Origin: Lachnospiraceae bacterium UBA5895
Lineage (GTDB): Bacteria > Bacillota > Clostridia > Lachnospirales > Lachnospiraceae
Reading direction: 5' to 3'
NCBI GenBank assembly: GCA_002431915.1
Contig: DJEP01000010.1
Location: forward strand, 16,828-73,343
DNA length: 56,516 nucleotides
Shown: one piece after another, positions 41,308 through 49,874 of the stretch
Position numbering within the stretch: position 1 is the first letter of the stretch
Layout: each line of letters starts with the position of its first letter
Notes under the pieces: model-generated
The model's database searches: none
What the model was told of the DNA's origin: nothing
Seen by the model: the letters and a program-made list of their open reading frames with translations, nothing else
Translations under genes and position numbers: made by a program

Positions 41308-42687
41308 TCAGAAAAATCTGCCGCCCATGCCGGGGAATTTTCCTCCGCCGAACATACCGCCCATGCCGCCGCGACCCTTTTTACCGCCACCGAACTGCTT
41401 CATCATCTTCTGGGTCTGCTCGAACTGTTTGATAAACCGGTTCACCGTTGCAATATCCACACCGGCACCTTTTGCAATGCGGTGCTTTCTCTGAGGGGTC
41501 AGGAGCTTGGGATTTCTGCGTTCTTCCTTCGTCATGGATAATACAATAGCTTCCGTGCGCTTCATCTGGGTCTCGTCGATGGCACCTTCCAAATCCGATG
41601 CCTTAATGCCCATTCCGGGAAGCATTCCCAGAATACTGGACAAGCCGCCCATATTACGCATCTGCTTCATGCTCTCCAGGTAATCTTCGAAGTCAAACTT
41701 TCCCTTCTTCATGCGACCGGCCATATCACGGCTCTTCTCTTCGTCGATATCGATGCTGACCTGTGCCTTGTCGATGAGGGATAACACATCACCCATACCT
41801 AAGATGCGGCTTGCCATACGATCGGGATAGAACTGCTCTAAATCAGACAATTTCTCACCCATACTTACAAAGAGAATCGGTTTGCCGGTGACTGCTTTAA
41901 TGGAAAGTGCCGCACCGCCCCTCGTATCACCGTCCATCTTGGACAGGATCACACCGTCGACGCCTACCTTTTCATCAAATTCTTTTGCCACATTTACGGC
42001 ATCCTGACCGGTCATGGCATCGACTACCAAAAGTGTCTGATGCACGGTCACGGTGTTCTTGATCTCCTGTAATTCCGCCATCATGTCTTCATCTACATGA
42101 AGCCGTCCGGCAGTATCGAGGATTACTACGTTATGTCCGTTCTTCTCCGCATATGCGATGGCATTCTGTGCAATCTCGGCAGGCTTGTGATCCGTTCCCA
42201 TGGAGAACACATCAACTTCCTGCTTCTTACCGTTGATCTGTAACTGTTCAATGGCTGCAGGACGATAAATATCGCAGGCTACCAGCAATGGCTTCTTGCC
42301 TTTGAGCTTCAGCTTTCCGGCGATCTTGGCTGTGGCCGTAGTCTTACCTGCACCCTGAAGACCTGCCATCATGATGACGGTAATGGCCTTACCCGGCTGC
42401 ATGGCAATCTCAGTGGTCTCACTGCCCATAAGATTGATCATTTCTTCATTTACGATCTTGATCACCATCTGTCCGGGATTCAGACCGTTCATGACATCCT
42501 GGCCAATGGCTCGTTCTTCCACTGCCTTCACGAACTGTTTGACTACCTTGAAGTTAACGTCGGCCTCCAGAAGTGCCATCTTGACTTCTTTCATTGCAGC
42601 TTTTACATCCGCTTCGGTCAGACGGCCTTTGCTTCTTAAGTTTTTAAAAACATTTTGGAGTTTGTCTGTCAAGCTTTCAAATGCCAT
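41308..42687 (-). CDS. ffh: Signal recognition particle protein Ffh
   Basis: 459 residues: N domain, GTPase G domain (GLQGAGKTT near residue 106, DTAGR, TKMDG) and a Met-rich M domain binding SRP RNA and signal peptides. The C-terminus is a Gly/Met-rich tail (GGMGGMFGGGKFPGMGG), longer than usual and disordered. AAGGAG precedes the start, and it is co-transcribed with ylxM. The partner receptor FtsY is encoded at 51.2-52.1 kb. Confidence 0.97.
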   Translation of the reverse strand: MAFESLTDKLQNVFKNLRSKGRLTEADVKAAMKEVKMALLEADVNFKVVKQFVKAVEERAIGQDVMNGLNPGQMVIKIVNEEMINLMGSETTEIAMQPGKAITVIMMAGLQGAGKTTATAKIAGKLKLKGKKPLLVACDIYRPAAIEQLQINGKKQEVDVFSMGTDHKPAEIAQNAIAYAEKNGHNVVILDTAGRLHVDEDMMAELQEIKNTVTVHQTLLVVDAMTGQDAVNVAKEFDEKVGVDGVILSKMDGDTRGGAALSIKAVTGKPILFVSMGEKLSDLEQFYPDRMASRILGMGDVLSLIDKAQVSIDIDEEKSRDMAGRMKKGKFDFEDYLESMKQMRNMGGLSSILGMLPGMGIKASDLEGAIDETQMKRTEAIVLSMTKEERRNPKLLTPQRKHRIAKGAGVDIATVNRFIKQFEQTQKMMKQFGGGKKGRGGMGGMFGGGKFPGMGGRFF

Positions 42688-42697
42688 TTGCTGCTCC

Positions 42698-43066
42698 TTA
42701 CCATTCCTTTAAAAGGGATCTGGATAATTCCCGGATACGTTTCATTCGTTCTCCGGAATCCGTGTCATCCTCTGCCGTCAGCTGTTCGATCTCACCGATC
42801 TTCTCCTTGGCTGCCATGAAACGTTCCACCAGATGAAGCTTGCTCTCGTAATCCTGCAGGATCTTATCGCAACGCTTGATCAGATCATGGACGCCCTGCC
42901 TGCTGATGCCCTGTTCTCCCGCGATCTCACTGAGAGACATATCATTATATACTGCATCCTCATACACTCTCTGCTGATGCTCGGTGAGAAGTTCACCGTA
43001 GAAGTCATACAACAGATTCTGTTCCAAAATCCTGTCCATCTTATCCAGTGCCTTTCTATAGGTCAT
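42698..43066 (-). CDS. ylxM: YlxM-family DNA-binding protein
   Basis: 122 residues with a sigma-70 region 4-like helix-turn-helix (YNDMSLSEIAGEQGISRQGVHDLI). YlxM is the usual companion of Ffh in Firmicutes and is thought to influence SRP pathway gene expression. First gene of the operon, with a strong promoter; AAGGTG lies 8 nt before the ATG. Confidence 0.94.
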   Translation of the reverse strand: MTYRKALDKMDRILEQNLLYDFYGELLTEHQQRVYEDAVYNDMSLSEIAGEQGISRQGVHDLIKRCDKILQDYESKLHLVERFMAAKEKIGEIEQLTAEDDTDSGERMKRIRELSRSLLKEW

Positions 43067-43084
43067 GCGATATGCACCTTGGCT

Positions 43085-43113
43085 ATCATACTATAGAAGT
43101 TCCTGGGTGTCAA
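43085..43113 (-). promoter_or_regulatory. Promoter of the ylxM-ffh-rpsP operon
   Basis: TTGACA-N17-TATGAT, 19 nt upstream of the ylxM start. Confidence 0.85.
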
Positions 43114-43142
43114 GTATTTTTTCTTTACACCTGTAAATGTTT

Positions 43143-44429
43143 TTAATATACCCGGATAATGCCTGAAATCTCTCTTACCACGGACATTCCCTCCATGATG
43201 CGGATGGCATCGTTGAAGTGTCTCTCCGTCACAAGATCGGTGATGACCACGATCTCGGCAATGCCATCGTGGCTGCGCTTCTGTACCATCTGGGCGATGC
43301 TGACATCGTTGTTGCCCAGCACTCCGGCGATATTCGCCAGGGCTCCTGCCCGGTTCTCTACCTGTAAGCGCAGAAAAAAACGGCTCTTCGTATCTTCCAC
43401 ATCCAGCACAGGAAGCTGCTTATGGCTGTCGCTGCCGATTTTACCGCAGCTCCCATGGATAATATTACGCATCACATCAATAACATCTCCCAGTAACGCA
43501 CTGGCGGTAGGCATCTGTCCGGCGCCCCGTCCCATGAACATGGCATCGTCGCAGGCCTGTCCATGAACGAATACCGCATTGAAAGAATCTCTGACGGTGG
43601 CAAGAGGATGGCTGTCCGGAATCAGCGTGGGATGTACCTTAACTTCAATTCCCTTGTCCGTAAGCTTCGTAATGCCAAGTAATTTGATTACATAACCAAA
43701 CTCTTTCGCATACTGGATGTCCTCCGCAGTGATCTTCGTGATGCCTTCTGTATAGACCTGTGAGAAAGTTACCCGGGAACTGAACGCAATGGATGCCATA
43801 ATGGCGATTTTACGTCCGGCATCATAGCCTTCCACATCGGCTGTAGGATCTGCTTCCGCATAGCCAAGTCTCGTGGCCATATCCAGTGCTTCCTGATAGT
43901 CCATGCCTTCCTCGGACATTTTCGTCAGGATATAATTGGTAGTACCATTGACGATTCCCATAATCTCAGTCAGCTGGCTTCCCGCCAGACTCTGGCGCAA
44001 GGGACGGATAATGGGAATGGCACCCGCCACAGCTGCCTCGAATTGTAAGTCGCATTTGTTCTCCGTGGCGATCTCAAACAACGGATCCCCGTACTCCGCC
44101 AGCAGATCCTTGTTGGCGGTGACTACCTGCTTTCCTTCTTTCATGGCTTCTTCCACATAGGTTCGCGCAGGCTCAATACCGCCCATGACTTCAATGACAA
44201 TCTGGATTTCGGGATCCTCTAAGATCTCCTGCCAGTTATCTGTGAACAGTTCCTGCAGGATTCCTTCTCGCACCTTTGCGGGATTCCTCACCAGGATCTT
44301 CTTGATCTCCAGCTGTGCTCCTGTTTTCAGGCAGATATCTTCTTCCTGCATTCCTGCCAGTTTGTATACACCGCTGCCCACGGTTCCTGCGCCAAGTAAC
44401 GCTGCATATATTTTACGGTTCTCGCCCAT
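43143..44429 (-). CDS. hom: Homoserine dehydrogenase
   Basis: 428 residues reducing aspartate semialdehyde to homoserine for Thr and Met synthesis. N-terminal NAD(P) motif LLGAGTVGSGVYKL, GGIEPARTYVEEAMKEGK, the catalytic-domain segment GYAEADPTADVEGYDAG, and a C-terminal ACT domain (ENRAGALANIAGVLGNNDVSI) for amino acid feedback. Single-gene unit with its own promoter and a leader hairpin. Functionally linked to ilvA, the threonine deaminase 6 kb away. Confidence 0.96.
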   Translation of the reverse strand: MGENRKIYAALLGAGTVGSGVYKLAGMQEEDICLKTGAQLEIKKILVRNPAKVREGILQELFTDNWQEILEDPEIQIVIEVMGGIEPARTYVEEAMKEGKQVVTANKDLLAEYGDPLFEIATENKCDLQFEAAVAGAIPIIRPLRQSLAGSQLTEIMGIVNGTTNYILTKMSEEGMDYQEALDMATRLGYAEADPTADVEGYDAGRKIAIMASIAFSSRVTFSQVYTEGITKITAEDIQYAKEFGYVIKLLGITKLTDKGIEVKVHPTLIPDSHPLATVRDSFNAVFVHGQACDDAMFMGRGAGQMPTASALLGDVIDVMRNIIHGSCGKIGSDSHKQLPVLDVEDTKSRFFLRLQVENRAGALANIAGVLGNNDVSIAQMVQKRSHDGIAEIVVITDLVTERHFNDAIRIMEGMSVVREISGIIRVY

Positions 44430-44444
44430 GATTTCTCCTCTCGT

Positions 44445-44464
44445 CCTGCTGCTTTTACAGCAGG
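44445..44464 (-). promoter_or_regulatory. Leader hairpin just upstream of the hom ribosome binding site
   Basis: CCTGCTG-6 nt-CAGCAGG, a perfect 7-bp stem ending a few nt before the GAGAGGAG site; possible translational control. Confidence 0.45.
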
Positions 44465-44483
44465 CAAAATACTGCTATGACCA

Positions 44484-44512
44484 ATTATAGAAAATTTCGT
44501 CCGGTAACGCAA
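44484..44512 (-). promoter_or_regulatory. Promoter of hom
   Basis: TTGCGT-N17-TATAAT, starting directly after the upstream gene's terminator. Confidence 0.65.
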
Positions 44513-44541
44513 CAAAAACCGTCCTTTTCAGACGGTTTTTG
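44513..44541 (-). terminator. Terminator after the PPK2 gene
   Basis: AAAAACCGTC-7 nt-GACGGTTTTT, a symmetric stem followed by TTTTTGTTG on the minus strand. Confidence 0.92.
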
Positions 44542-44596
44542 CCATGGTCTCTTTCTGATTTCATTTCTCTGATTCTGTTTTTCTGATTTTTGTTTC

Positions 44597-46066
44597 CTAT
44601 CCCAGTGCTTTTTCCAGTTCCGCGATCACGATCTTCAATGCTTTGATTCGTGCATATTTTTTATCCACGGATTCCAGAATATGCCAGGGAGCGTATTCCG
44701 TGCTGGTCTTCTGGAGCATCTTGTTCACGGCATCCTCGTACTGATCCCATTTGTCCCGGTTGCGCCAGTCTTCATCTGTGATCTTCCATTGTTTTTCCGG
44801 AGTGTTCTGCCGCTCCGTGAAGCGCTCCAGCTGGGTGTCTTTATCAATCTGCACCCAGAATTTGATGATCACTGCGCCCCACTGGGACAGTTCCTTCTCG
44901 AACTCATTGATCTCATTGTAGGCACGCTGCCAGTCGTTGGTACTGCAGAAGCCTTCCAGACGCTCCACCATGACACGTCCATACCAGGTACGGTCAAAAA
45001 TGGCAATATGTCCTGTCTTGGGCAATCTCGTCCAGAAACGCCAGAGATAATGTCTCGCTTTCTCATGAGGTTCCGGACTGGCGATAGGGTGTACCTCATA
45101 GCCTCTGGGATCCAGTGCTCCGGCGATCCGTTTGATATTGCCGCCCTTGCCGGCGGCATCCCAGCCTTCGTAGGCAATGACTACCGGGATCTTCTTTCGA
45201 TACAGGCGGTAATGCAGGGCATTCAGCTTCTTTTGCAGATGACGCAGTTCTCTCTTGTATTCTTCCTCGGAGATCTCCTTGTCCAGTTCCACCTCGGACA
45301 GCTTTGGCATTTTCACCAGTGGAAATACATTCTGCAAAATAGGGACTGCCAGGCTCTCGTTCTGCATAGCCACATGGATACCGCTGCATAAGTTCTCCAG
45401 CACCTGTAATTCCGCCCACTTTTTGTCCCCGGAATCTATGATGTACCAGGGTGCTACGGAAGCGTTGGTGTCGGTGAGGTATTTGTCGAAGACCTCCTCG
45501 CATTTGTCATAATGCTTGTTCTGCCACCAGTCGTTCTCACCCACGCGCCATGCGGTGTCCTTGTTGCCTTCCAGTTCCTCAAGACGCTTTTTCTGTTCCT
45601 TTTTTCCGATTTGGAAAAAGAGCTTCAGCACCAGATACCCATTGTCCGTCAGCTGCCTCTCAAAACGTTTGATACTCTCAATACGCTCCGCATACTGCTT
45701 ATCCGACAATTCTCCACGCAGGCGTCCTTTCGTTACCTCATCCATCCAGCCGGAATCTAAGAATTCAAACTTTCCCGCTTCCGGAATATTTATAAAATAG
45801 CGATACAGGAAAGGCTTCCGCTTCTCTTCCTCCGTCGGTGCGGACATAGAAGCCACCTTAAAGAATCTGGGATCGATATTTTTAATAATTCCTCCGATAG
45901 TACTGCCCTTACCGGCCGCCCCCCAGCCCTCGATCAGCACCAGCACCGGAAGCTTATGCTCCTTGATCTGCATCTGGAGTCTCCCAAGCTCTTCCTGCGC
46001 CGCACCCAGTCGTTTTTCCAGTTCCTCTTTTTCCGGTTTCACCGCCGGTATCCACTGCTTCAGCAT
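44597..46066 (-). CDS. pap: Polyphosphate:AMP phosphotransferase (tandem PPK2 domains)
   Basis: 489 residues with two PPK2 domains. Walker A motifs are GWGAAGKGS (about residue 43) and GWDAAGKGG (about residue 300); lid segments are SAPTEEEKRKPFLYRYF and ASPEPHEKARHYLWRFW, and Walker B-like FDRTWYGRV is in the second domain only. In characterised two-domain enzymes the C-terminal half is active and converts AMP plus polyphosphate to ADP. In the first domain FLDSGWMDEV replaces FDRTWYGRV, consistent with an inactive N-terminal half. Start 46066 has AAGGGTGG upstream. Confidence 0.93.
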   Translation of the reverse strand: MLKQWIPAVKPEKEELEKRLGAAQEELGRLQMQIKEHKLPVLVLIEGWGAAGKGSTIGGIIKNIDPRFFKVASMSAPTEEEKRKPFLYRYFINIPEAGKFEFLDSGWMDEVTKGRLRGELSDKQYAERIESIKRFERQLTDNGYLVLKLFFQIGKKEQKKRLEELEGNKDTAWRVGENDWWQNKHYDKCEEVFDKYLTDTNASVAPWYIIDSGDKKWAELQVLENLCSGIHVAMQNESLAVPILQNVFPLVKMPKLSEVELDKEISEEEYKRELRHLQKKLNALHYRLYRKKIPVVIAYEGWDAAGKGGNIKRIAGALDPRGYEVHPIASPEPHEKARHYLWRFWTRLPKTGHIAIFDRTWYGRVMVERLEGFCSTNDWQRAYNEINEFEKELSQWGAVIIKFWVQIDKDTQLERFTERQNTPEKQWKITDEDWRNRDKWDQYEDAVNKMLQKTSTEYAPWHILESVDKKYARIKALKIVIAELEKALG

Positions 46067-46146
46067 ACTGTAACCACCCTTTCCCATAAATTATATGTTA
46101 TTATCTGCATGTACCTGCCACTATATACATAAATCACTTTCCATGG

Positions 46147-46190
46147 TATTCGGCATCTATCCGGCACTTATCCGGCACCTATCCTGCACT
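46147..46190. repeat. Four tandem 11-bp repeats spanning the end of the 72-residue ORF
   Basis: Plus-strand units TATTCGGCATC, TATCCGGCACT, TATCCGGCACC and TATCCTGCACT are consecutive with no gap. The stop codon of the small cassette gene (46179-46181) lies within the array. An 11-bp unit is not a multiple of 3, so copy-number change would alter the C-terminus or downstream spacing. Confidence 0.8.
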
Positions 46191-46397
46191 TTTCTCTGCA
46201 TATTCCTGTTCTAGTTCTTCTGCCAGATAGACATCGCTCATACAGTGCATATCCGAAACCCCATCACGGATCAACTGATAGACTTGGGAATGATAAAAGA
46301 ATTCCAAAGCCGCATCCAGCGAAAGTCCCTGCTGTCTGGCAAAGCACTCTATGACACGACTGTATTTTTTTTGAAGCAAAATCGGATTTGCCGTCAT
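46179..46397 (-). CDS. Small protein of the DUF3791/DUF3990 cassette (72 residues)
   Basis: 72 residues, helical: NPILLQKKYSRVIECFARQ then LSLDAALEFFYHSQVYQLIRDG then MHCMSDVYLAEELEQEY. This type of small protein commonly accompanies DUF3990 genes in gut Firmicutes and may be a DUF3791 relative, but I am not certain of the family name. It starts in the stop of the DUF3990 gene (ATGA overlap) with GGGAG at 9 nt, so translation is coupled. A role as antitoxin or accessory factor is inference. Confidence 0.8.
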   Translation of the reverse strand: MTANPILLQKKYSRVIECFARQQGLSLDAALEFFYHSQVYQLIRDGVSDMHCMSDVYLAEELEQEYAEKSAG

Positions 46398-46864
46398 ATC
46401 GTTTCACTCCCTTCAAAGCGTAGCAGAGACAATGCTCTCTCTGTACGAAAACAGATTTGCAGGTTCGGTTTTTCATACCGCAGGCGATTGATTGCTTCTG
46501 TCTTATCAATCAGTCCGTCAAAAAACAGTTCCACGGTATTAAACACCTTATCATTGGCAACGCCACCCACAACCAGGTCATAATCTGTCGAATCTTTTCC
46601 ACTTCGGCAATTCAGTATGAAATCCAGCCATCCTTCGGAATAGGAATCAAATTTCAAAGTCTTCAGTTCGGATTCCCGGCTTTCATCATATTCATACCGG
46701 GAGATAACACCGTCTTTTCCTCGACGCTTGAACTTGTCGCACCACTTTGCCGCCTGTTCATGAAGCGGTGTGACATAGAAGCCACGCCCGAAGTCCACAT
46801 TAGAGCGGGAATGAATCAAATCCGGCTTCACAATCTCTAAAAAAGAACCATGATAGAGAATCAT
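46394..46864 (-). CDS. DUF3990 protein, ADP-ribosyltransferase-like fold
   Basis: 156 residues. Pattern matches ART-fold proteins: LYHGS with His5, FGRGFYVTPLHEQAAKWC with Tyr30, and a C-terminal QICFRTERAL with a candidate catalytic Glu142, resembling the H-Y-E triad of diphtheria-toxin/PARP-like enzymes. DUF3990 has no established activity that I know of; NAD-dependent modification is inference. Overlaps both neighbouring small genes by 4 nt, a toxin-antitoxin-like layout. AGAGGGG precedes the ATG. Confidence 0.85.
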   Translation of the reverse strand: MILYHGSFLEIVKPDLIHSRSNVDFGRGFYVTPLHEQAAKWCDKFKRRGKDGVISRYEYDESRESELKTLKFDSYSEGWLDFILNCRSGKDSTDYDLVVGGVANDKVFNTVELFFDGLIDKTEAINRLRYEKPNLQICFRTERALSLLRFEGSETI

Positions 46865-47100
46865 ACCTCCACCCCTCTTTCTTTCATCACATCAAGAAGG
46901 TCATCAACGATATATTCCCGGCTCTGGGTATGCAGCACTTCATATTCCGGCACAATATAACCATTCAGGATGTCGCTCTTTTCAGTAAATGCCTGATAGA
47001 CACGTTCTGCATCCACGCCCAACTTTGCCGCTACATTTTCAATACAGAACACTGCAAACTCCAGTTCACTGAAATTTTTGATTTTTTCATCCGTCATCAT
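46861..47100 (-). CDS. DUF3791 domain protein
   Basis: 79 residues with the DUF3791 pattern: ELEFAVFCIENVAAKLGVDAERVY, then YIVPEYEVLHTQSREYIVDDLLDVM. Start 47100 is the ATG 7 nt after GGAGGG; a TTG two codons upstream is in frame but less favoured. First gene of the three-gene cassette and linked to the DUF3990 gene by an ATGA overlap. In a toxin-antitoxin reading it would be the antitoxin; no experimental basis is known to me. Confidence 0.85.
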   Translation of the reverse strand: MMTDEKIKNFSELEFAVFCIENVAAKLGVDAERVYQAFTEKSDILNGYIVPEYEVLHTQSREYIVDDLLDVMKERGVEV

Positions 47101-47200
47101 ATGCAAGCCCTCCTTCCCTTATTTTTGCCAATACATCCCGGGACATTGCATAATTGTTTCTATATGAATTAGCTTACCATGAAATTACGCTTTAAACAAC

Positions 47201-47232
47201 GAAAATCCTCCGTCTTATGACGAAGGATTTTC
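47201..47232 (-). terminator. Terminator of the MATE gene
   Basis: GAAAATCCT..CGTC pairs with GACG..AGGATTTTC around a TTAT loop; the stem includes the MATE stop codon. The T-run downstream (GTTGTTT) is short. Confidence 0.78.
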
Positions 47233-48591
47233 ATTGTCTTCCGGCAGCCCTTTTAAGAACGCCACAGCCACCGGCAGTGACAGAATAGCCGATAAAATAT
47301 CGGACACGGGCTGTGACCACTGGATGCCCCGAAGTCCCCAGAACGCCGTCATGACAAGCAGCGCCGGGATGTAGATGGAGCCGCTTCTAAAGGAGGCTAA
47401 GATCGTAGCTCTGCCGCCCTTTCCAATGGACTGGAACAGCATATTGCCGCAGATACATACCGGGATGAACGGCAATGTCAGGCACTGGATCTGCAAAGCG
47501 TAAAATGCGATCTCATAGGCATCCATGTCCGTAAGGAATTCCAGCAGCAGCTCTCTGCGGAAGATATACACCGCACCTGCGAACACTACCATGGTCACCA
47601 GACTTGCGCACAGAGTGAACCAGAACGCTTTCTTCACGCGGGAATACTTCTTCGCCCCATAATTAAAAGAAGATACCGGCTGGAAGCCCTGACCGATGCC
47701 AAGAGCCACGCTGAATACGAAATTGAAAATACGGGACACCACGCTCATGGCGGCAATGGCAATATCTCCATAGACCGCTGCCTGTGCATTCAACACCATG
47801 GTGGACACACTGGTCAGTCCCTGCCGCATCATGCTGGGGAAACCCGCGGTAAGAATGTTCTTATATACGGCAAATTCCCAGGTAAAATATTTCGGTGCCA
47901 GGCTGCTCTGGGTCCTGCCCCACAGGAAAAAGAACAACAGGATCCCGAAGGATATGTACTGGGAGATCATCGTGGAAAGTGCAGCTCCCCGGATGCCCAG
48001 ATTACAGCCCCACATAAGGATGGCATCTCCCGCCATGTTTAAGATACCGCCGGAAACCAGCCCTACCATCGCCAGATTGGCATAGCCTTCATACCGGAGT
48101 ACATTGTTCATGACGCAGCTGGATGCCATTGCCGGTGCCGACAGTAGAATATAAAAGGCATAAATTCTCGCATAAGGCAGGATCGTCTCCGTACTGCCCA
48201 GCAGCCTGCACAGTCCGTTCAGATCCACAATACCAATCACCGCGATCAGCACGCCAGCTCCCACCGCCAGATAAAATCCCGTGGCGGAAAAAGCTTTCGC
48301 CCGTTCTTTTTCATGGGCTCCCAAAAGGCGGCTGATATTGCTCCCGGCGCCATGACCGAACATGAATCCGAAAGCCTGAATAATTGCCATCAGACCGAAC
48401 ACCACTCCTACCGCTCCGGTGGCACTGGTGCCTAACTGGCTGACGAACCAGGTATCCACCATATTATACAGATTCGTAATCAGCATACTGATGGTGGTGG
48501 GTAGTCCCAATTCCAGGATCAAGCGTGCTACCGGCTCTTCCGTAAGCCGTTTATATTGTTTCTCCTCTTTTGTTAATGTTGCATCACTCAT
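47215..48591 (-). CDS. MATE family efflux transporter
   Basis: A 458-residue multidrug and toxin extrusion-type transporter with 12 predicted helices in two homologous halves; the hallmark N-terminal PVARLILELGLPTTISMLITNLYNMVDTWF is followed by LGTSATGAVGV. Export substrates cannot be read from sequence. The start has AGGAG at 9 nt. A 200-nt leader with a possible short peptide ORF lies upstream. Confidence 0.93.
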   Translation of the reverse strand: MSDATLTKEEKQYKRLTEEPVARLILELGLPTTISMLITNLYNMVDTWFVSQLGTSATGAVGVVFGLMAIIQAFGFMFGHGAGSNISRLLGAHEKERAKAFSATGFYLAVGAGVLIAVIGIVDLNGLCRLLGSTETILPYARIYAFYILLSAPAMASSCVMNNVLRYEGYANLAMVGLVSGGILNMAGDAILMWGCNLGIRGAALSTMISQYISFGILLFFFLWGRTQSSLAPKYFTWEFAVYKNILTAGFPSMMRQGLTSVSTMVLNAQAAVYGDIAIAAMSVVSRIFNFVFSVALGIGQGFQPVSSFNYGAKKYSRVKKAFWFTLCASLVTMVVFAGAVYIFRRELLLEFLTDMDAYEIAFYALQIQCLTLPFIPVCICGNMLFQSIGKGGRATILASFRSGSIYIPALLVMTAFWGLRGIQWSQPVSDILSAILSLPVAVAFLKGLPEDNENPSS

Positions 48592-48651
48592 ATTACATAG
48601 CTCCTATATCATTTGCCGCATTTTCCCTGCGGTTCTCTCTCTATTTTTACA

Positions 48652-48711
48652 TTATTCTATGCCACAATAATCCAGTCGGCTACTTCTGCCCGTTTTACAT
48701 GCTTCGTGCAT
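48652..48711 (-). CDS. Possible 19-codon leader peptide upstream of the MATE gene
   Basis: A short ORF (MHEACKTGRSSRLDYCGIE) in the MATE leader, preceded by AGGAG at 9 nt. Its start lies in a hairpin (TTTACAT/ATGTAAA with inner ATGC/GCAT). It could be a regulatory uORF for drug-responsive control; chance occurrence is equally possible. Confidence 0.3.
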   Translation of the reverse strand: MHEACKTGRSSRLDYCGIE

Positions 48712-48802
48712 CCACTCTTACTCCTATGTAAATCCTTCTCTCCGCCCAAATCTCCCCTGCCGTATACACAAAATAGCGCCTTACCATTCCTGGCACGACG
48801 CT

Positions 48803-48831
48803 ATTATAGATGATTCTTTTTTAAATTGTAA
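48803..48831 (-). promoter_or_regulatory. Promoter of the MATE gene
   Basis: TTACAA-N17-TATAAT, giving a leader of about 200 nt. An inverted repeat AATAGCG/CGCTATT (48772-48805) overlaps the -10 box and could be an operator. Confidence 0.7.
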
Positions 48832-48871
48832 CCTCTTTCAGCAATTTTTTCTCAAAATTTTATAACCGGTT

Positions 48872-49777
48872 TTATAGTTTTTCGCTGAAATAACTCTTAT
48901 AACCCTCTCCGAAGATCTCGGTGGCACTGGTGACAATCATAAAGGCCAGAGGATCCTCTTCCTTTACGATCTCCTCTGCCTTGGGAGACAGGTTTTTCTT
49001 CATGGCGCACATAATGACACTCTTCTCTTTGCCGCTATAGGCACCACTGCCCTGCACATAGGTCACACCGATATCCAGTTCCTCTAACAGTCTTCCCGCG
49101 ATTTTCTCCGCATGGTCACTGATAATATAGATCAGCTTCGCCTCATCTCTTCCATACAGCACCACATCCAGCACTACAGAGGTTATGATGACCACGATGC
49201 CTGCGTACAATGCCTTGTCAATATTCTGGAATACGAACGCCGATGCAATGACGATAACAACATCTGTCAGAAAAAATAATGCTCCTGTCTTGAGATAGGG
49301 GAACTTCAACCGCAGCAGTTTGATAATAATGTCTGTTCCTCCCGTAGTGGATCCGGCCTTGAACACCCATCCCATGGACACCGCCATCAGGGCACTGCCG
49401 GTCAGAGATGCTAACAGCGGATCTGTCGTCACTGCCCCCACCGGTGTCAGCAGATTCGTGAACAGGGATGTCATTGCTGTACAATAAATGGTGGACAGAA
49501 TGAATCGCAGTCCGAATTTCCAGATGCCGATCAACAAAATAGGAATATTAATGAGCAGCATCCAGGTACCGGTCTCAATGCCGAACAGACGGTTTAAAAT
49601 AATGGCGATACCGGTAATACCACCGGGTGCCAGGGAGTTGGGATCCAAAAATAAGCTGACGGATACCGCATAGACAAAAGACGCCACCGTGATCATCACA
49701 TAATCCCAGAGCATCTGTAAAGGAGTTTTCTTATCCAGTCTCTGTATTTCCAGTTCTTTTTCTGTCTTCTTTGTCAT
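48872..49777 (-). CDS. YitT family membrane protein (DUF161/DUF2179)
   Basis: 301 residues: about five or six membrane helices (first near residue 25) with SLFLDPNSLAPGGITGIAIIL and GWVFKAGSTTGGTDIIIKLL, then a cytosolic DUF2179 domain (YIISDHAEKIAGRLLEELDIGVTYV). Function of YitT proteins is not established; transport is suspected. Start 49777 has GGAGAG upstream; the longer ORF to 49855 begins in the ilvA terminator. Confidence 0.92.
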   Translation of the reverse strand: MTKKTEKELEIQRLDKKTPLQMLWDYVMITVASFVYAVSVSLFLDPNSLAPGGITGIAIILNRLFGIETGTWMLLINIPILLIGIWKFGLRFILSTIYCTAMTSLFTNLLTPVGAVTTDPLLASLTGSALMAVSMGWVFKAGSTTGGTDIIIKLLRLKFPYLKTGALFFLTDVVIVIASAFVFQNIDKALYAGIVVIITSVVLDVVLYGRDEAKLIYIISDHAEKIAGRLLEELDIGVTYVQGSGAYSGKEKSVIMCAMKKNLSPKAEEIVKEEDPLAFMIVTSATEIFGEGYKSYFSEKL

Positions 49778-49805
49778 AACTTTCTCTCCGTTTACAATGT
49801 TACAC

Positions 49806-49840
49806 ATAAAAGCCGCATATCTATAATATGCGGCTTTTAT
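49806..49840 (-). terminator. Terminator of ilvA
   Basis: A perfect 15-bp stem (ATAAAAGCCGCATAT and its complement) with a 5-nt loop, ending in TTTTAT; works in either orientation. Confidence 0.9.
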
Positions 49841-49874
49841 CGGTGATACATTCACTTCTTTTCAAATCAAAATC

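Noticed and set aside
48772..48805. AATAGCG/CGCTATT hairpin as a MATE attenuator
   Set aside because: Its 5' arm overlaps the -10 box and would not be transcribed from the promoter found; kept only as a possible operator.
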